Source of the DNA: an uncultured Lachnospiraceae bacterium
GTDB taxonomy: Bacteria > Bacillota > Clostridia > Lachnospirales > Lachnospiraceae
Length of the DNA: 64,000 bases
Assembly: GCA_910585965.1 (NCBI GenBank)
Contig: CAJUHH010000005.1
Location: 148,739-212,738 of the forward strand
Direction of reading: 5' to 3'
The position numbers were made by a program, and so were the translations under genes. This document shows positions 10,096 through 19,213 of the stretch, piece after piece; within the stretch, counting starts at the first letter, position 1, and the number at the start of each line of letters is the position of its first letter. The notes beneath the pieces were generated by a model. That model saw only the letters and a program-made list of their open reading frames with translations, ran no database searches and was not told the origin of the DNA.

Positions 10096-11621
10096 GGTAC
10101 GCAGCGAAAAATATAGCCTTCGGGTGGATGGGCAATGTAGTCACTCTGTTTCTGGGGGCGGCGCTCCGCCAGGTCTTTATCAACCGTCTGGGGGATACGC
10201 TGCTCGGAATCAGCGATTATTATACGAGCATTCTTACGGTATTGTCCCTGGCAGAGCTGGGGATCAGCACCGCGTTTAATTACAGCTTGTACGGGCCGGT
10301 GGCCCGGAACGAGGTGGAGAAGGTCAAGTCTTATATGAAGCTGTATAAGAAAGCCTACCGGGGCATTGCGGCGGCTATTGCGGCGATTGGCTTGGCAATC
10401 GCCCCCTTTTTGAAATATCTGATCAAAGATCCCGGCAGCGTTTCTTTGAGGGATATTACTATTTGCTATTTTATCGTATTATTCAATACGGTAAGCAGTT
10501 ACTTTGTGGCCTATAAGTACAGCCTGGCGAACGCCCAGCAGAAAAATTATATCGAGACGAATGTGATTACCATCACGAAGACGATTACCATATCCCTGCA
10601 GATCGCGGGTCTTTATTTCTTTCCCAATTTTTACTTGTATCTGGTGACGGCTGTGTCGGTCGAGCTGATACAGAAAATATTTGTGAGCATTTATTTGGAT
10701 AAAATGTATCCTTATCTGAAAGAGAAAGAGGTGGAAAAGCTTTCCGAGGAAGAGGTGGGGGGCATTGTCAAACAGACGAAGGCGCTGGTGCTCCACCGGG
10801 TGGGGGATATGGCCAGATCCCAGACGGACGCGATGATCATTGCCGCTTTCATTGATGTCACTACGGTCAACTTTGTAGGAAGCTATAACCATGTCATATC
10901 TTCGGTTTCCAATTTTGTCAATGTCATTTTTAATTCCGTGCTGTCCAGTTTCGGCAATCTGATCGCGACGGAAAAAAAGGAGAAACAATATTGGATGTTT
11001 CAGGTGTATCGTTTCCTCGGCTGTTGGATCTATGGGTTTTCCGCGATCGGTTTCTTTTTGATGCTGACGCCTCTGATCATCCTGTGGGTGGGGGAAGAAA
11101 GGGTTTTATCCGACCTGGTGATCGGCTGTATTATGTTCGATTATTATTTTAAAGGGGAACGTATCGTGCTGACCAATTACAAGACAGCGGCAGGAGTATT
11201 CCAGCAGGACCGGTATCTGCCTTTGATACAGGGCGCGGTGAATTTGGTAGTTTCTATTGTGCTTGTACAGAAAATAGGACTGGTCGGCATTTATATCGGA
11301 ACGATCGTTTCGGGTCTCATAGCAAATATTACCAGGCCGTTTATTATTTATAAGGTATGTTTTGACCAATCGGTGGCAGTCTATTTTAGAGACTCTTTGA
11401 AATATATTGCAGTCAACGCCGCTGCCCTCGCATTGCTGCTTTTTTTGAAAAACAGCATTATGACGACGGTGACGATTCCGATGTTTCTCCTGATGGTGGG
11501 CATCATAACGGTGGTTTACAATGCGCTTTTCGTACTGCTGTTCGGCAGATGCAGGGAATTTGCTTATTTATGGGGTCTGGTTGTGGATAAAATACGGAAA
11601 AAGAGTCGGAAAAGGGGATAA
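10083..11621 (+). CDS. Oligosaccharide flippase, Wzx-like
   Basis: 512 residues with about 12-14 hydrophobic spans in the MOP exporter pattern (Wzx/polysaccharide synthase family). The N-terminus RYAAKNIAFGWMGNVVTLF and the LAELGISTAFNYSLY segment are typical of Wzx. It should flip the finished lipid-linked repeat unit to the outside for the Wzy polymerase. It overlaps the GT2 upstream by 13 bases. A charged loop at about 215-235 (KEKEVEKLSEEE) separates the two halves, as in other MOP proteins. Confidence 0.9.
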   Translation: MGRVRYAAKNIAFGWMGNVVTLFLGAALRQVFINRLGDTLLGISDYYTSILTVLSLAELGISTAFNYSLYGPVARNEVEKVKSYMKLYKKAYRGIAAAIAAIGLAIAPFLKYLIKDPGSVSLRDITICYFIVLFNTVSSYFVAYKYSLANAQQKNYIETNVITITKTITISLQIAGLYFFPNFYLYLVTAVSVELIQKIFVSIYLDKMYPYLKEKEVEKLSEEEVGGIVKQTKALVLHRVGDMARSQTDAMIIAAFIDVTTVNFVGSYNHVISSVSNFVNVIFNSVLSSFGNLIATEKKEKQYWMFQVYRFLGCWIYGFSAIGFFLMLTPLIILWVGEERVLSDLVIGCIMFDYYFKGERIVLTNYKTAAGVFQQDRYLPLIQGAVNLVVSIVLVQKIGLVGIYIGTIVSGLIANITRPFIIYKVCFDQSVAVYFRDSLKYIAVNAAALALLLFLKNSIMTTVTIPMFLLMVGIITVVYNALFVLLFGRCREFAYLWGLVVDKIRKKSRKRG

Positions 11622-11653
11622 ATCCAAATAGAAAAAGGAGGTCGGCAAAAAGG

Positions 11654-12811
11654 ATGGGAAAGGCAATCACGGAAGAGGTTTTGCGGCGGATGGAAGAGGA
11701 AGCGATCTATGAAATGCTGCATTACCATGAAAAAACCAGTAAACAGAAGATAAAAGACACGGTAAAAAGAGCGGCCGGTCGTTATGTGGCGCCGAAAGAC
11801 CTGATTTTCTGGCCAACGGCGATGATTGCCAACTGCCTCACAGAATGGGAAATGGGGGGGGTATTAGTGGATGAGAAACTATTCACGAATGAAAAAACAT
11901 TCGCGAATGAGAAAGCATTATCCGCCGTAAAAGCCTATTTTGACCGCTGGATTGATGCGGGAATGCCGATTTATTATATAGATGACACGCTTGCCGGAGT
12001 GTCGCTTGTGGACCTGTATGCGGCGACGGGAGAGGAAAAATATAAAGCAGGAGCGGACAAGATGGCGGAGTACCTGTTCCGCCTGGAACGGGAAGAGGCG
12101 GACGGCAACGGCAGCATCCCGTACCGCCCGTCCCAGAAGAACGGTTATGTGTTCGCGGACGGCGTAGGCATGGTTTGCTCGTTTCTTGTAAAATACGGCA
12201 CCGCATTCGATAACGCCCATAGCGTGGAGCTTGGGCTGCTCCAGATGCGCAACATGTTTCTGTTTGGGATGGATGAGAAAACGGGACTTCCTTACCATGG
12301 ATTCCAGCGCAACACAAAATACGGGATCATCGGATGGGGGCGCGCGGTGGGGTGGCTGATTATGGGTGTGTCCAGATCTGCGGGCTGCTTTAAAAAATAT
12401 TTGACGGAGAAGAAGGAAAAAGGGAATGGCGAGATGTCTGGCATCTGCCAGGCAGGCTATGAGGAATGCTGTATGGAATACCGACAGCTCCTTGAAACGG
12501 TAAAGCCATACCAAAAAGAAAACGGGGCCTTTACATGGCAGCTTGGAGCGATGGAAGGGCCGGAAGACAGCTCGGCGACAGCGATGATTGCCTATGCGGC
12601 ATTGATGTGGATGCGGCAGGAAGGCGACGGGAAGGAGAACAGGGAACTTGTGGAGAAGGCTGCATCTTATCTGGCAGGATGTGAAAAGGGTGGGAAGGTA
12701 TATAGATGCCTGGCAGAATGCATGGGATTTGCCGAATACCCGCAAGTGTACGGAGCCTATCCGTGGTCGCTGGGGCCGGGTCTTGGGGTACTGAGGAAGA
12801 AAGGCGTATAA
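11654..12811 (+). CDS. Glycoside hydrolase of the GH88/GH105 (unsaturated glucuronyl hydrolase-like) group
   Basis: 385 residues forming a predicted alpha6/alpha6 barrel. The Y-I-D-D segment (D110/D111) and FADGVGM (D169) match the two acidic positions used by YteR-type enzymes, and GWGRAVGWLIMG matches the WGRGxGW motif. There is no signal peptide, so the enzyme should be cytoplasmic, which is odd for a hydrolase inside a biosynthetic operon. A short in-frame duplication near 11878-11925 gives LFTNEK then TFANEK. AGGAGG at about 11637 precedes the ATG. It may trim or recycle uronate-containing glycans; the substrate is unknown. Confidence 0.8.
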   Translation: MGKAITEEVLRRMEEEAIYEMLHYHEKTSKQKIKDTVKRAAGRYVAPKDLIFWPTAMIANCLTEWEMGGVLVDEKLFTNEKTFANEKALSAVKAYFDRWIDAGMPIYYIDDTLAGVSLVDLYAATGEEKYKAGADKMAEYLFRLEREEADGNGSIPYRPSQKNGYVFADGVGMVCSFLVKYGTAFDNAHSVELGLLQMRNMFLFGMDEKTGLPYHGFQRNTKYGIIGWGRAVGWLIMGVSRSAGCFKKYLTEKKEKGNGEMSGICQAGYEECCMEYRQLLETVKPYQKENGAFTWQLGAMEGPEDSSATAMIAYAALMWMRQEGDGKENRELVEKAASYLAGCEKGGKVYRCLAECMGFAEYPQVYGAYPWSLGPGLGVLRKKGV

Positions 12812-12814
12812 ACG

Positions 12815-13714
12815 ATGATTATCATACAATTAGCGGGCGGGCTTGGAAATCAGATGCAGCAGTATGCATTGTATCAAAAGCTTTTGAGCCTTGGAAAAAA
12901 AGCAAAGCTGGATATTTCATGGTTTGAGGAGGAAGAAAGACAGAAAAATGTTTATGCCAGGCGGCAGCTGGAATTAAATTATTTTCAAAATGTAGAGTAT
13001 GAGGCGTGTACAGAAGAGGAGAGAAAAGCGCTGACCGGAGGCGACGGGCTGGCTGGAAAGATCAAGGGAAAACTGTTTCCCGGGACGAGAAAAATTTTCC
13101 GCGAATCGGAAATGTACCATCCGGAAATCTTTGATTTTGAGGATAAATATATGTGCGGTTATTTTGCCTGTGAAAAATATTATGCGGATATTATGGAAAT
13201 CCTGTGGAAACAGTTTGTATTCCCGGAAAGCGCAAACCCGGAGAACAAAAAGATGGCAGAACAGATACAGAGTACGGAATCGGTCAGCGTCCATGTACGC
13301 AGGGGAGATTATCTGGATGCGGAAAATGCCGCGATGTTTGGCAATATATGTACGGAGGAGTATTACGAGGGCGCAATCCGGGAGATGAAACAGATTTGCC
13401 CTTCAGTGCATTTTTTTATTTTTTCCGATGATATTCCTTATGTAAAGAAAATGTATAGGGGAGAAGAATTTACGGTGGTAGATATCAACAAGGGAAAGGA
13501 CAGCTTTTATGATATGTGGCTGATGAGCAGATGCAGGCATAATATTTGTGCGAATTCTACCTTTAGTTTTTGGGGGGCCAGATTAAACCAGTATAAAGGG
13601 AAAATTGTGATGCGGCCGTCCATCCACAGGAGCAACCAGGAATTTAAACCGGAACAAATGCATGGATTGTGGAAGGAATGGGTGCTTTTGAACAATCGGG
13701 GAGACGTGGTGTAG
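12815..13714 (+). CDS. GT11 alpha-1,2-fucosyltransferase-like protein
   Basis: 299 residues, the normal size for the family. The N-terminal GDP-binding motif GGLGNQMQQYA, the donor-site motif HVRRGDY at 160-166, FSDD, and NSTFSFWGA near the C-terminus are all present. These are the hallmark motifs of bacterial alpha-1,2-fucosyltransferases, which use GDP-fucose. No GDP-fucose synthesis genes (gmd/fcl) are in the window, so the donor must come from elsewhere or the sugar differs. The gene follows the GH88/105-like gene with a three-base gap. Confidence 0.93.
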   Translation: MIIIQLAGGLGNQMQQYALYQKLLSLGKKAKLDISWFEEEERQKNVYARRQLELNYFQNVEYEACTEEERKALTGGDGLAGKIKGKLFPGTRKIFRESEMYHPEIFDFEDKYMCGYFACEKYYADIMEILWKQFVFPESANPENKKMAEQIQSTESVSVHVRRGDYLDAENAAMFGNICTEEYYEGAIREMKQICPSVHFFIFSDDIPYVKKMYRGEEFTVVDINKGKDSFYDMWLMSRCRHNICANSTFSFWGARLNQYKGKIVMRPSIHRSNQEFKPEQMHGLWKEWVLLNNRGDVV

Positions 13715-13716
13715 AG

Positions 13717-15297
13717 ATGGAAAGCTTAATAAAAAAAGAATCTATTCCATTGGGGGAAATATTATATGGCTTGTCATTCGGGGCGCTTTTCTTTGCAAAG
13801 GGCATCGGGCTTTATGACGGACAAAGAATATTTACATGTTTTGTTATGCTGTCATTGCTTTTTGGAATAGGCAAACTGGCAGTTACGAAATATTCATGGA
13901 AGGATTTCGTCTTTATTGCCGGAATGGTTGCGTTGAGCCTTACCATTTATAAATATTCCGGGGAAAAGGGCATTTTATTTTATACTTGGATGATTGTGGG
14001 ACTGAAAAATGTAAGGCTTGAAACGGTGATGCGGTGGGGGCTGAAAATATGGAGCCTTTCTTTTGGGGGAATGTTTGTCTATTCTTTATTCCACCTTCCA
14101 AGTAGTATATATAAAGTGCATGATAAATTGGGATTAGGACACATATTTCGATGGGGGATGGGACAGCCGCATCCGAATGTGCTACATATCTCCTATTTAA
14201 TTCTGCTTTTGTTTATTGTATATCATTTGCGGGAAAGGTTTAACTGGAAAGCCTGCTTGGCAATGTTTGCAGGAAACTGTTATGTTTTTCTGTATTCCGT
14301 CAGTTATACAGGCTTTGCGGTGGTGACAGTTTACCTGGCTGCTAATTTGTATTGGCAATATAGGGGAAAATTTGGTAAGATAGAACAGATAACATGTGAA
14401 TGTGTTTTTCCCCTGTGCGTCTTATTGTCGGTGGCTGGGCCTTTGGTAATCAAAGGACGGCTGTTTGACATTATAAATAAACTGTTGAATACGCGGCTGT
14501 ACTTGTCAGGCCTGTTTTTGAAGAAGGAGAATATCCGGCTGTTTGGGAATAATATTGGTTTGCTGACAGACGCGACGAAAACCATGGACTGTTCTTACGT
14601 TTATGGACTGATTGCTTATGGCGTCTTGTTTTTCGGAGCCATGGCTGTTGGCTATCTTTTTCTTATCCATAAGTATGTTAAAGAGCAGAAAGGGCTGGAG
14701 CTGCTTATGGTTTTTGCGCTGTTGGCGGCAGGGCTGACGGAGCCTTTGCTTTTTAATACGTCTTACAAAAATATTTCCTTTTTGTTTATGGGAGTTTGTA
14801 TTTTTGAAAGATGGAGTTCGGAAGAGGACAGGCTTATGCTCAGCTTTCACGGCAGGGCGGCAGAGGATATCCTTGTCCCGGTGAAACGGATTGATTGGAA
14901 AAGAGTAAAAGATGATCTGAAATTAGCCGCAAAACAGAAAAAAAAGTATATTATTGCCTGTTCATCTGTTATCGGCATCGTATGTATGATATTATATACA
15001 AAGAATATACCTGATTATAAAGGGGTTATCGTACCCAGGGAGCATTGCGCGGATGTCGGGAAAGAAAGTTCTATTTACTTGGATGAGGATAGTGTCCAGG
15101 AATATGTGGGTTATTTGATTTTAGACTATACAGATGAAAATACCAAGATGGAAAAATTCGAGGGTAATATCATCAGACTGGAAAAAATAAGAGGAATGGC
15201 CAGCGGCGGCATAGCAGGCGGCGTAATGGGATATTGTTTGGCAGAGGCTCTATTTTTTATAATGTATAAGAAAACAAAGGTGCATAATGAAAAGTAA
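13717..15297 (+). CDS. Wzy-like polymerase paralogue 2 with C-terminal membrane-anchored extension
   Basis: 526 residues from the ATG at 13717, two bases after the previous stop. About ten spans match the paralogues at 1809 and 36351; the shared block here reads RWGMGQPHPNVLH. After about residue 390 a cytoplasmic basic stretch leads to an extra span, an outside segment of about 75 residues, and a final glycine-rich span (GGIAGGVMG). This TM-outside-TM layout recalls chain-length regulators of the Wzz type, though the outside part is much shorter than in known Wzz proteins. Polymerase function is inferred from topology and context. Confidence 0.7.
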   Translation: MESLIKKESIPLGEILYGLSFGALFFAKGIGLYDGQRIFTCFVMLSLLFGIGKLAVTKYSWKDFVFIAGMVALSLTIYKYSGEKGILFYTWMIVGLKNVRLETVMRWGLKIWSLSFGGMFVYSLFHLPSSIYKVHDKLGLGHIFRWGMGQPHPNVLHISYLILLLFIVYHLRERFNWKACLAMFAGNCYVFLYSVSYTGFAVVTVYLAANLYWQYRGKFGKIEQITCECVFPLCVLLSVAGPLVIKGRLFDIINKLLNTRLYLSGLFLKKENIRLFGNNIGLLTDATKTMDCSYVYGLIAYGVLFFGAMAVGYLFLIHKYVKEQKGLELLMVFALLAAGLTEPLLFNTSYKNISFLFMGVCIFERWSSEEDRLMLSFHGRAAEDILVPVKRIDWKRVKDDLKLAAKQKKKYIIACSSVIGIVCMILYTKNIPDYKGVIVPREHCADVGKESSIYLDEDSVQEYVGYLILDYTDENTKMEKFEGNIIRLEKIRGMASGGIAGGVMGYCLAEALFFIMYKKTKVHNEK

Positions 15298-16423
15298 AAA
15301 AATGAAGATTGCTATGATTGGGCAGAAAAGAATCCCTTCCAGAGAAGGGGGTGTGGAAGTAGTCGTAACGGAATTGTCTACCAGGCTTTCTGCCTGCGGA
15401 TATTCGGTGGAGGCATATAACCGTTCCGGGTATCATGTTTCGGGAAAAGAATTTGATGATGGAAGAGGGAAGCTGTATAAAGGAGTCCGCATTATAACGG
15501 TACCGACGTTTGAGAACGGCAAGCTGAATGCGATTGTTTATACCATATTAGCTACGTTCCGCGCCATATTCGGCCATTACGATGTGATTCATTATCATGC
15601 GGAGGGTCCCTGCATCATGCTGTGGTGTCCGAAACTGTTCGGGGTTCGCGTTGTGGCAACAATACACGGGCTGGACTGGCAGAGGGCAAAGTGGGGGAAT
15701 TTTGCCTCTTATATATTGAAGACGGGAGAAAAAACAGCGGCTAAATACGCGGATGAGATTATTGTGCTTTCCCGTAATGTGCAGGACTATTTTAAAGCCA
15801 CATATCACAGGGAAACCAATTATATACCAAACGGTGTGAATCGCCCGGATAAGAGGGAGGCAAAGGAAATAAGAGAAAAATACGGGCTGGAAAAGGACGG
15901 ATATATTCTTTTTGTGGCCCGGCTTGTGCCGGAAAAAGGGCTTCATTATCTGATCAAGGCTTTCCAGAAAACAAAAACGGATAAAAAGTTAGTGATTGCG
16001 GGAGGGAGCAGCCATTCTTTTGAATATATGGAGAAAGTCCAGAAAATGGCAGCCAGGGACAATAGAATCCTGATGACGGGTTTTGTGCAGGGAAGAGTGC
16101 TGGAAGAGTTGTATTCGAACGCGTATGTTTTTGTATTGCCAAGTGACATTGAGGGGATGGCCATCAGCCTTTTGGAGGCAATGAGCTATGGAAACTGCTG
16201 CCTGGTAAGCGATATCAAAGAGAATATAGAGGTAGTGGGAAAAAATGCGGTGACATTTGAAAAGGGAAATGTGCCGGATTTGAAAAGAAAGCTGGAGATG
16301 CTGCTGGCAGAGCAGCAGACAGTGGATGGATATAAGAAGGAAAGCCAGGAATTTATCTGCACAAAATATAATTGGGATGATGTTCTGGAGCAGACGCTGG
16401 CTCTATATAAAAAAATGGAGTAA
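15287..16423 (+). CDS. GT4 glycosyltransferase with DUF1972-type N-terminus (rhamnosyltransferase-like)
   Basis: 378 residues. The N-terminal AMIGQKRIPSREGGVEVVV motif and the HYHAEGPC and THGLDWQRAKW segments are characteristic of the DUF1972/Cps2T group, whose characterised members often add rhamnose. The C-terminal donor domain has ARLVPEKGL and the EGMAISLLE pair. The longest start overlaps the upstream gene by 11 bases; an ATG at 15302 would remove five residues. No dTDP-rhamnose genes are seen in the window. Confidence 0.88.
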   Translation: MKSKKMKIAMIGQKRIPSREGGVEVVVTELSTRLSACGYSVEAYNRSGYHVSGKEFDDGRGKLYKGVRIITVPTFENGKLNAIVYTILATFRAIFGHYDVIHYHAEGPCIMLWCPKLFGVRVVATIHGLDWQRAKWGNFASYILKTGEKTAAKYADEIIVLSRNVQDYFKATYHRETNYIPNGVNRPDKREAKEIREKYGLEKDGYILFVARLVPEKGLHYLIKAFQKTKTDKKLVIAGGSSHSFEYMEKVQKMAARDNRILMTGFVQGRVLEELYSNAYVFVLPSDIEGMAISLLEAMSYGNCCLVSDIKENIEVVGKNAVTFEKGNVPDLKRKLEMLLAEQQTVDGYKKESQEFICTKYNWDDVLEQTLALYKKME

Positions 16424-16428
16424 TCGAT

Positions 16429-18180
16429 GTGAAAAGATGGGTTGAAAAAATATTTCAATGCGGATGTTATGTGTTTTTTTTGCTGAACGTAGTATACTTG
16501 ACGCTTTTAAGCATGTTCAGCACTAGCAGCATTGAGCTGAAAAGGGTAATTGCCGAGGGAGAGCCGGAGAGAGTGGAAAATTATAATTATTTTCTTCCTG
16601 ATTCTCCCTGGAAGCATTTGCTGGCATGCGGCGTGCTTTTGATTGTTTTATGCGCGGCATCTTATTTTTGGAACAGCAGGAAACGGAAAATAAGCCTGCA
16701 ATGGCTTTGCATCCCGTTTTTTATATTTTGCGTTTTTTTTATTATCCAGGCAGATTTATATCCCATCAGCGATTCCAATAAGATTCTTACGGTTGCAAGG
16801 CAGATCAGGGAACATAATTATGTACAATTTGCGACGGAGGGCTATATGCACCGTTATCCTGACCAGACGGGGATCGTGCTTATCTATTATTGGATACATG
16901 GGATATTCGGTGAAAAGGATTATCTGGCGATCCAAATATGGAATGCTATATGTTTGGCAGGGACATATTTTTGTATGGGACGGATCGCTTTCCTGCTATG
17001 GGGGGATAAAGATAAGAACGTCCAGGACATGACATTGCTTTTTTGTATCGCGTTTTTCCCTATGACGCTATATGTAACTTTAGTTTATGGGATGATTCCG
17101 GGGCTGGCATTCGGCGTGCTGGCATTCTACCTACAGTTAAAATATATGAAATCGGGCCGGTTTGCCTATGGGGCAGGCGCGGCGGCGGCGGTCAGCGTTG
17201 CGGTTGTGTGGAAAACAAATTCCTTAATTATGCTGGTTGCCATGTGCATTTTCTATGCATATGATTTCATCACGGGGGACAAGGACAGAAAGAAAAAATC
17301 GTTGGCAGCCATATTGCTGATGTTTCTGTTATATGCCGTAAGTTCATGGGCGGTGAATTGGACGGCAGAGAAGCTGACAGGTATAGAGGTGTCGGAAGGA
17401 ATGCCCAAAACGGCATGGATCGGCATGGGGCTTCAGGAAGCGGCGTGCGCTCCCGGGGTATATAATGGTTACAGCGTAGGTACTTATGAAGAAAATAACT
17501 ACGATTATGACAGGACAAATGCTGCGGCAAAAGAAGAAATCAAAAGCAGGCTGGCGCTGTTTTGGGATGACAGGAGCTATGGCGTGGACTTTTTTGGGAG
17601 AAAAAACGCGGCGCAATGGAATGACCCTTCTTTCAGTTCATTGGCGGTAATCGATGGAAGGGAAGAAGGAGGCGCAATCAACTTGGATAATCTCTGCCAT
17701 GGCCCGTTAAAAGACATGGCGGCCGGTATTGCAAATTATTTGCATACCATTATTTTGGCAGGGGTTTGCTTTTATTTGTTATTTTATAGGAACAATAAGA
17801 AAAAAGGGGAACTGCTGCTGGGAATTGCTGTAGTGGGAGGATTTCTGTTCCATATGTTCTGGGAAGCGAAACCGCAGTATACGCTGCCTTATTTTGTGTT
17901 GCTGCTTCCTTATTGCGCCGCAGGGTATTCAGGCATGGTACAGAAGATGCTGGTTTTGTGGAAGGAAAGAAAGCGAAACGCCGAAAAAACAAAAGAAAGA
18001 TGTCTGACGGCGGTTATAGGCATAGGAATAACAGTCGCGTTTATTGGCATCATATCTTTATTATCAGATTTCAGAATTATTTCTTATACGGTAAATATCC
18101 GGAATGAACAGGAACGTTTGCTGCAGTATGAGGAAGCAGTGAAAGAGAGACTGACAGAATATGAAGAAAGACAGGAGTAA
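16429..18180 (+). CDS. GT-C-type multi-span membrane glycosyltransferase (GT39-like)
   Basis: 583 residues, GTG start with GGAG eight bases upstream. About twelve spans; the first long outside loop contains ISDSNKILTVARQI, with the acidic residue expected at the GT-C catalytic site, and MHRYPDQTGIVLIYYW after it resembles PMT/ArnT-like enzymes. Such proteins use polyprenyl-phosphate-linked sugars on the outer face. A GtrB-like donor synthase is present at 31710. The protein could decorate the polymer or a surface protein; the acceptor is unknown. Confidence 0.7.
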   Translation: MKRWVEKIFQCGCYVFFLLNVVYLTLLSMFSTSSIELKRVIAEGEPERVENYNYFLPDSPWKHLLACGVLLIVLCAASYFWNSRKRKISLQWLCIPFFIFCVFFIIQADLYPISDSNKILTVARQIREHNYVQFATEGYMHRYPDQTGIVLIYYWIHGIFGEKDYLAIQIWNAICLAGTYFCMGRIAFLLWGDKDKNVQDMTLLFCIAFFPMTLYVTLVYGMIPGLAFGVLAFYLQLKYMKSGRFAYGAGAAAAVSVAVVWKTNSLIMLVAMCIFYAYDFITGDKDRKKKSLAAILLMFLLYAVSSWAVNWTAEKLTGIEVSEGMPKTAWIGMGLQEAACAPGVYNGYSVGTYEENNYDYDRTNAAAKEEIKSRLALFWDDRSYGVDFFGRKNAAQWNDPSFSSLAVIDGREEGGAINLDNLCHGPLKDMAAGIANYLHTIILAGVCFYLLFYRNNKKKGELLLGIAVVGGFLFHMFWEAKPQYTLPYFVLLLPYCAAGYSGMVQKMLVLWKERKRNAEKTKERCLTAVIGIGITVAFIGIISLLSDFRIISYTVNIRNEQERLLQYEEAVKERLTEYEERQE

Positions 18181-18185
18181 GATAA

Positions 18186-19208
18186 ATGGCAAGAAGAACG
18201 TTGTATGGAACCGTGATCGTAACTTACCGCTGCAATGCCCGCTGCAATATGTGTGATTGCTTTAAAGACCCGACCAGGCCGGAAGAGGAAATCACCCTGG
18301 AGGATATAAAAAAACTTCCGGAGATGGCATTTACCAATATAACAGGCGGCGAACCCTTTGTAAGGCAGGATATTCCCGATATTGTGCGGGAACTGTATAA
18401 AAAATCAGACCGTATCGTCATATCCACCAATGGGTATTTTACGGACAGAATTATCGCCTTATGCAAAGAATTCCCGAAAGTGGGAATCCGCATCAGCATC
18501 GAAGGGCTTCAGGAAACAAATGATGCAATCCGCGGCATTCCCGACGGATTTAACAGGGGATACCAGACGTTGAAGACATTGGTGGGAATGAAGCATCCCG
18601 ACGTGGGCTTTGGAATGACTGTGCAGGATATGAACTGTGAGGATCTGGTTCCTTTATATAATATTGCGAATGATATGGGGATGGAGTTTGCGACGGCTAC
18701 GCTGCACAATTCGTTTTATTTCAGGAAGACGGACAACCGTATCAATGATAAACGGAAAGTGGCTGAAAATTTTGAAAAGCTGATTAATGAGCTTCTGAAA
18801 AGCAAATCGCCGAAAAAGTGGTTCCGGGCATATTTTAACCATGGGCTGATCAATTATATTTATGGCAATCCGCGTTTATTGCCGTGCGACATGTCGAGGA
18901 ACGCCTTTTTCATAGATCCTTTCTGCGATGTGATTCCTTGCAACGGAATGGAAAAGAAGGCAGTAATGGGAAATTTGCGCAACCAGTCGTGGGACGAGCT
19001 TTGGAATTCCCGGCAGGCGCAGACGGTAAGGGAATGTACGAAGAAATGCGACAGGAACTGCTGGATGATCGGAAGCGCTTCCCCGGCAATGCATAAGTAT
19101 ATCTGGGTTCCGGCATGGTGGGTAGTAAAGCATAAATTCCTGAAGGGCAATCAATATAGCCTGTCGGAAAATCGCTTTATCCATGAGGACCCTCCAAAGG
19201 AGAAATAG
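18186..19208 (+). CDS. Radical SAM protein with SPASM-like C-terminus
   Basis: 340 residues. The radical SAM cluster motif C-x3-C-x2-C is C16, C20, C23, followed by the glycine-rich SAM site NITGGEPF. The C-terminal part has a cysteine set (CDM, CDVIPCNG, CTKKCDRNCW) typical of SPASM or twitch auxiliary iron-sulfur clusters, with the PCNGMEKKAVMGNLRNQSWDELW pattern split across it. The protein lies between glycosyltransferase genes with gaps of 5 bases either side, so it belongs to the operon. Sugar dehydratase/epimerase or peptide-modifying roles are both possible; no precursor peptide is visible. Confidence 0.88.
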   Translation: MARRTLYGTVIVTYRCNARCNMCDCFKDPTRPEEEITLEDIKKLPEMAFTNITGGEPFVRQDIPDIVRELYKKSDRIVISTNGYFTDRIIALCKEFPKVGIRISIEGLQETNDAIRGIPDGFNRGYQTLKTLVGMKHPDVGFGMTVQDMNCEDLVPLYNIANDMGMEFATATLHNSFYFRKTDNRINDKRKVAENFEKLINELLKSKSPKKWFRAYFNHGLINYIYGNPRLLPCDMSRNAFFIDPFCDVIPCNGMEKKAVMGNLRNQSWDELWNSRQAQTVRECTKKCDRNCWMIGSASPAMHKYIWVPAWWVVKHKFLKGNQYSLSENRFIHEDPPKEK

Positions 19209-19213
19209 ATGAT

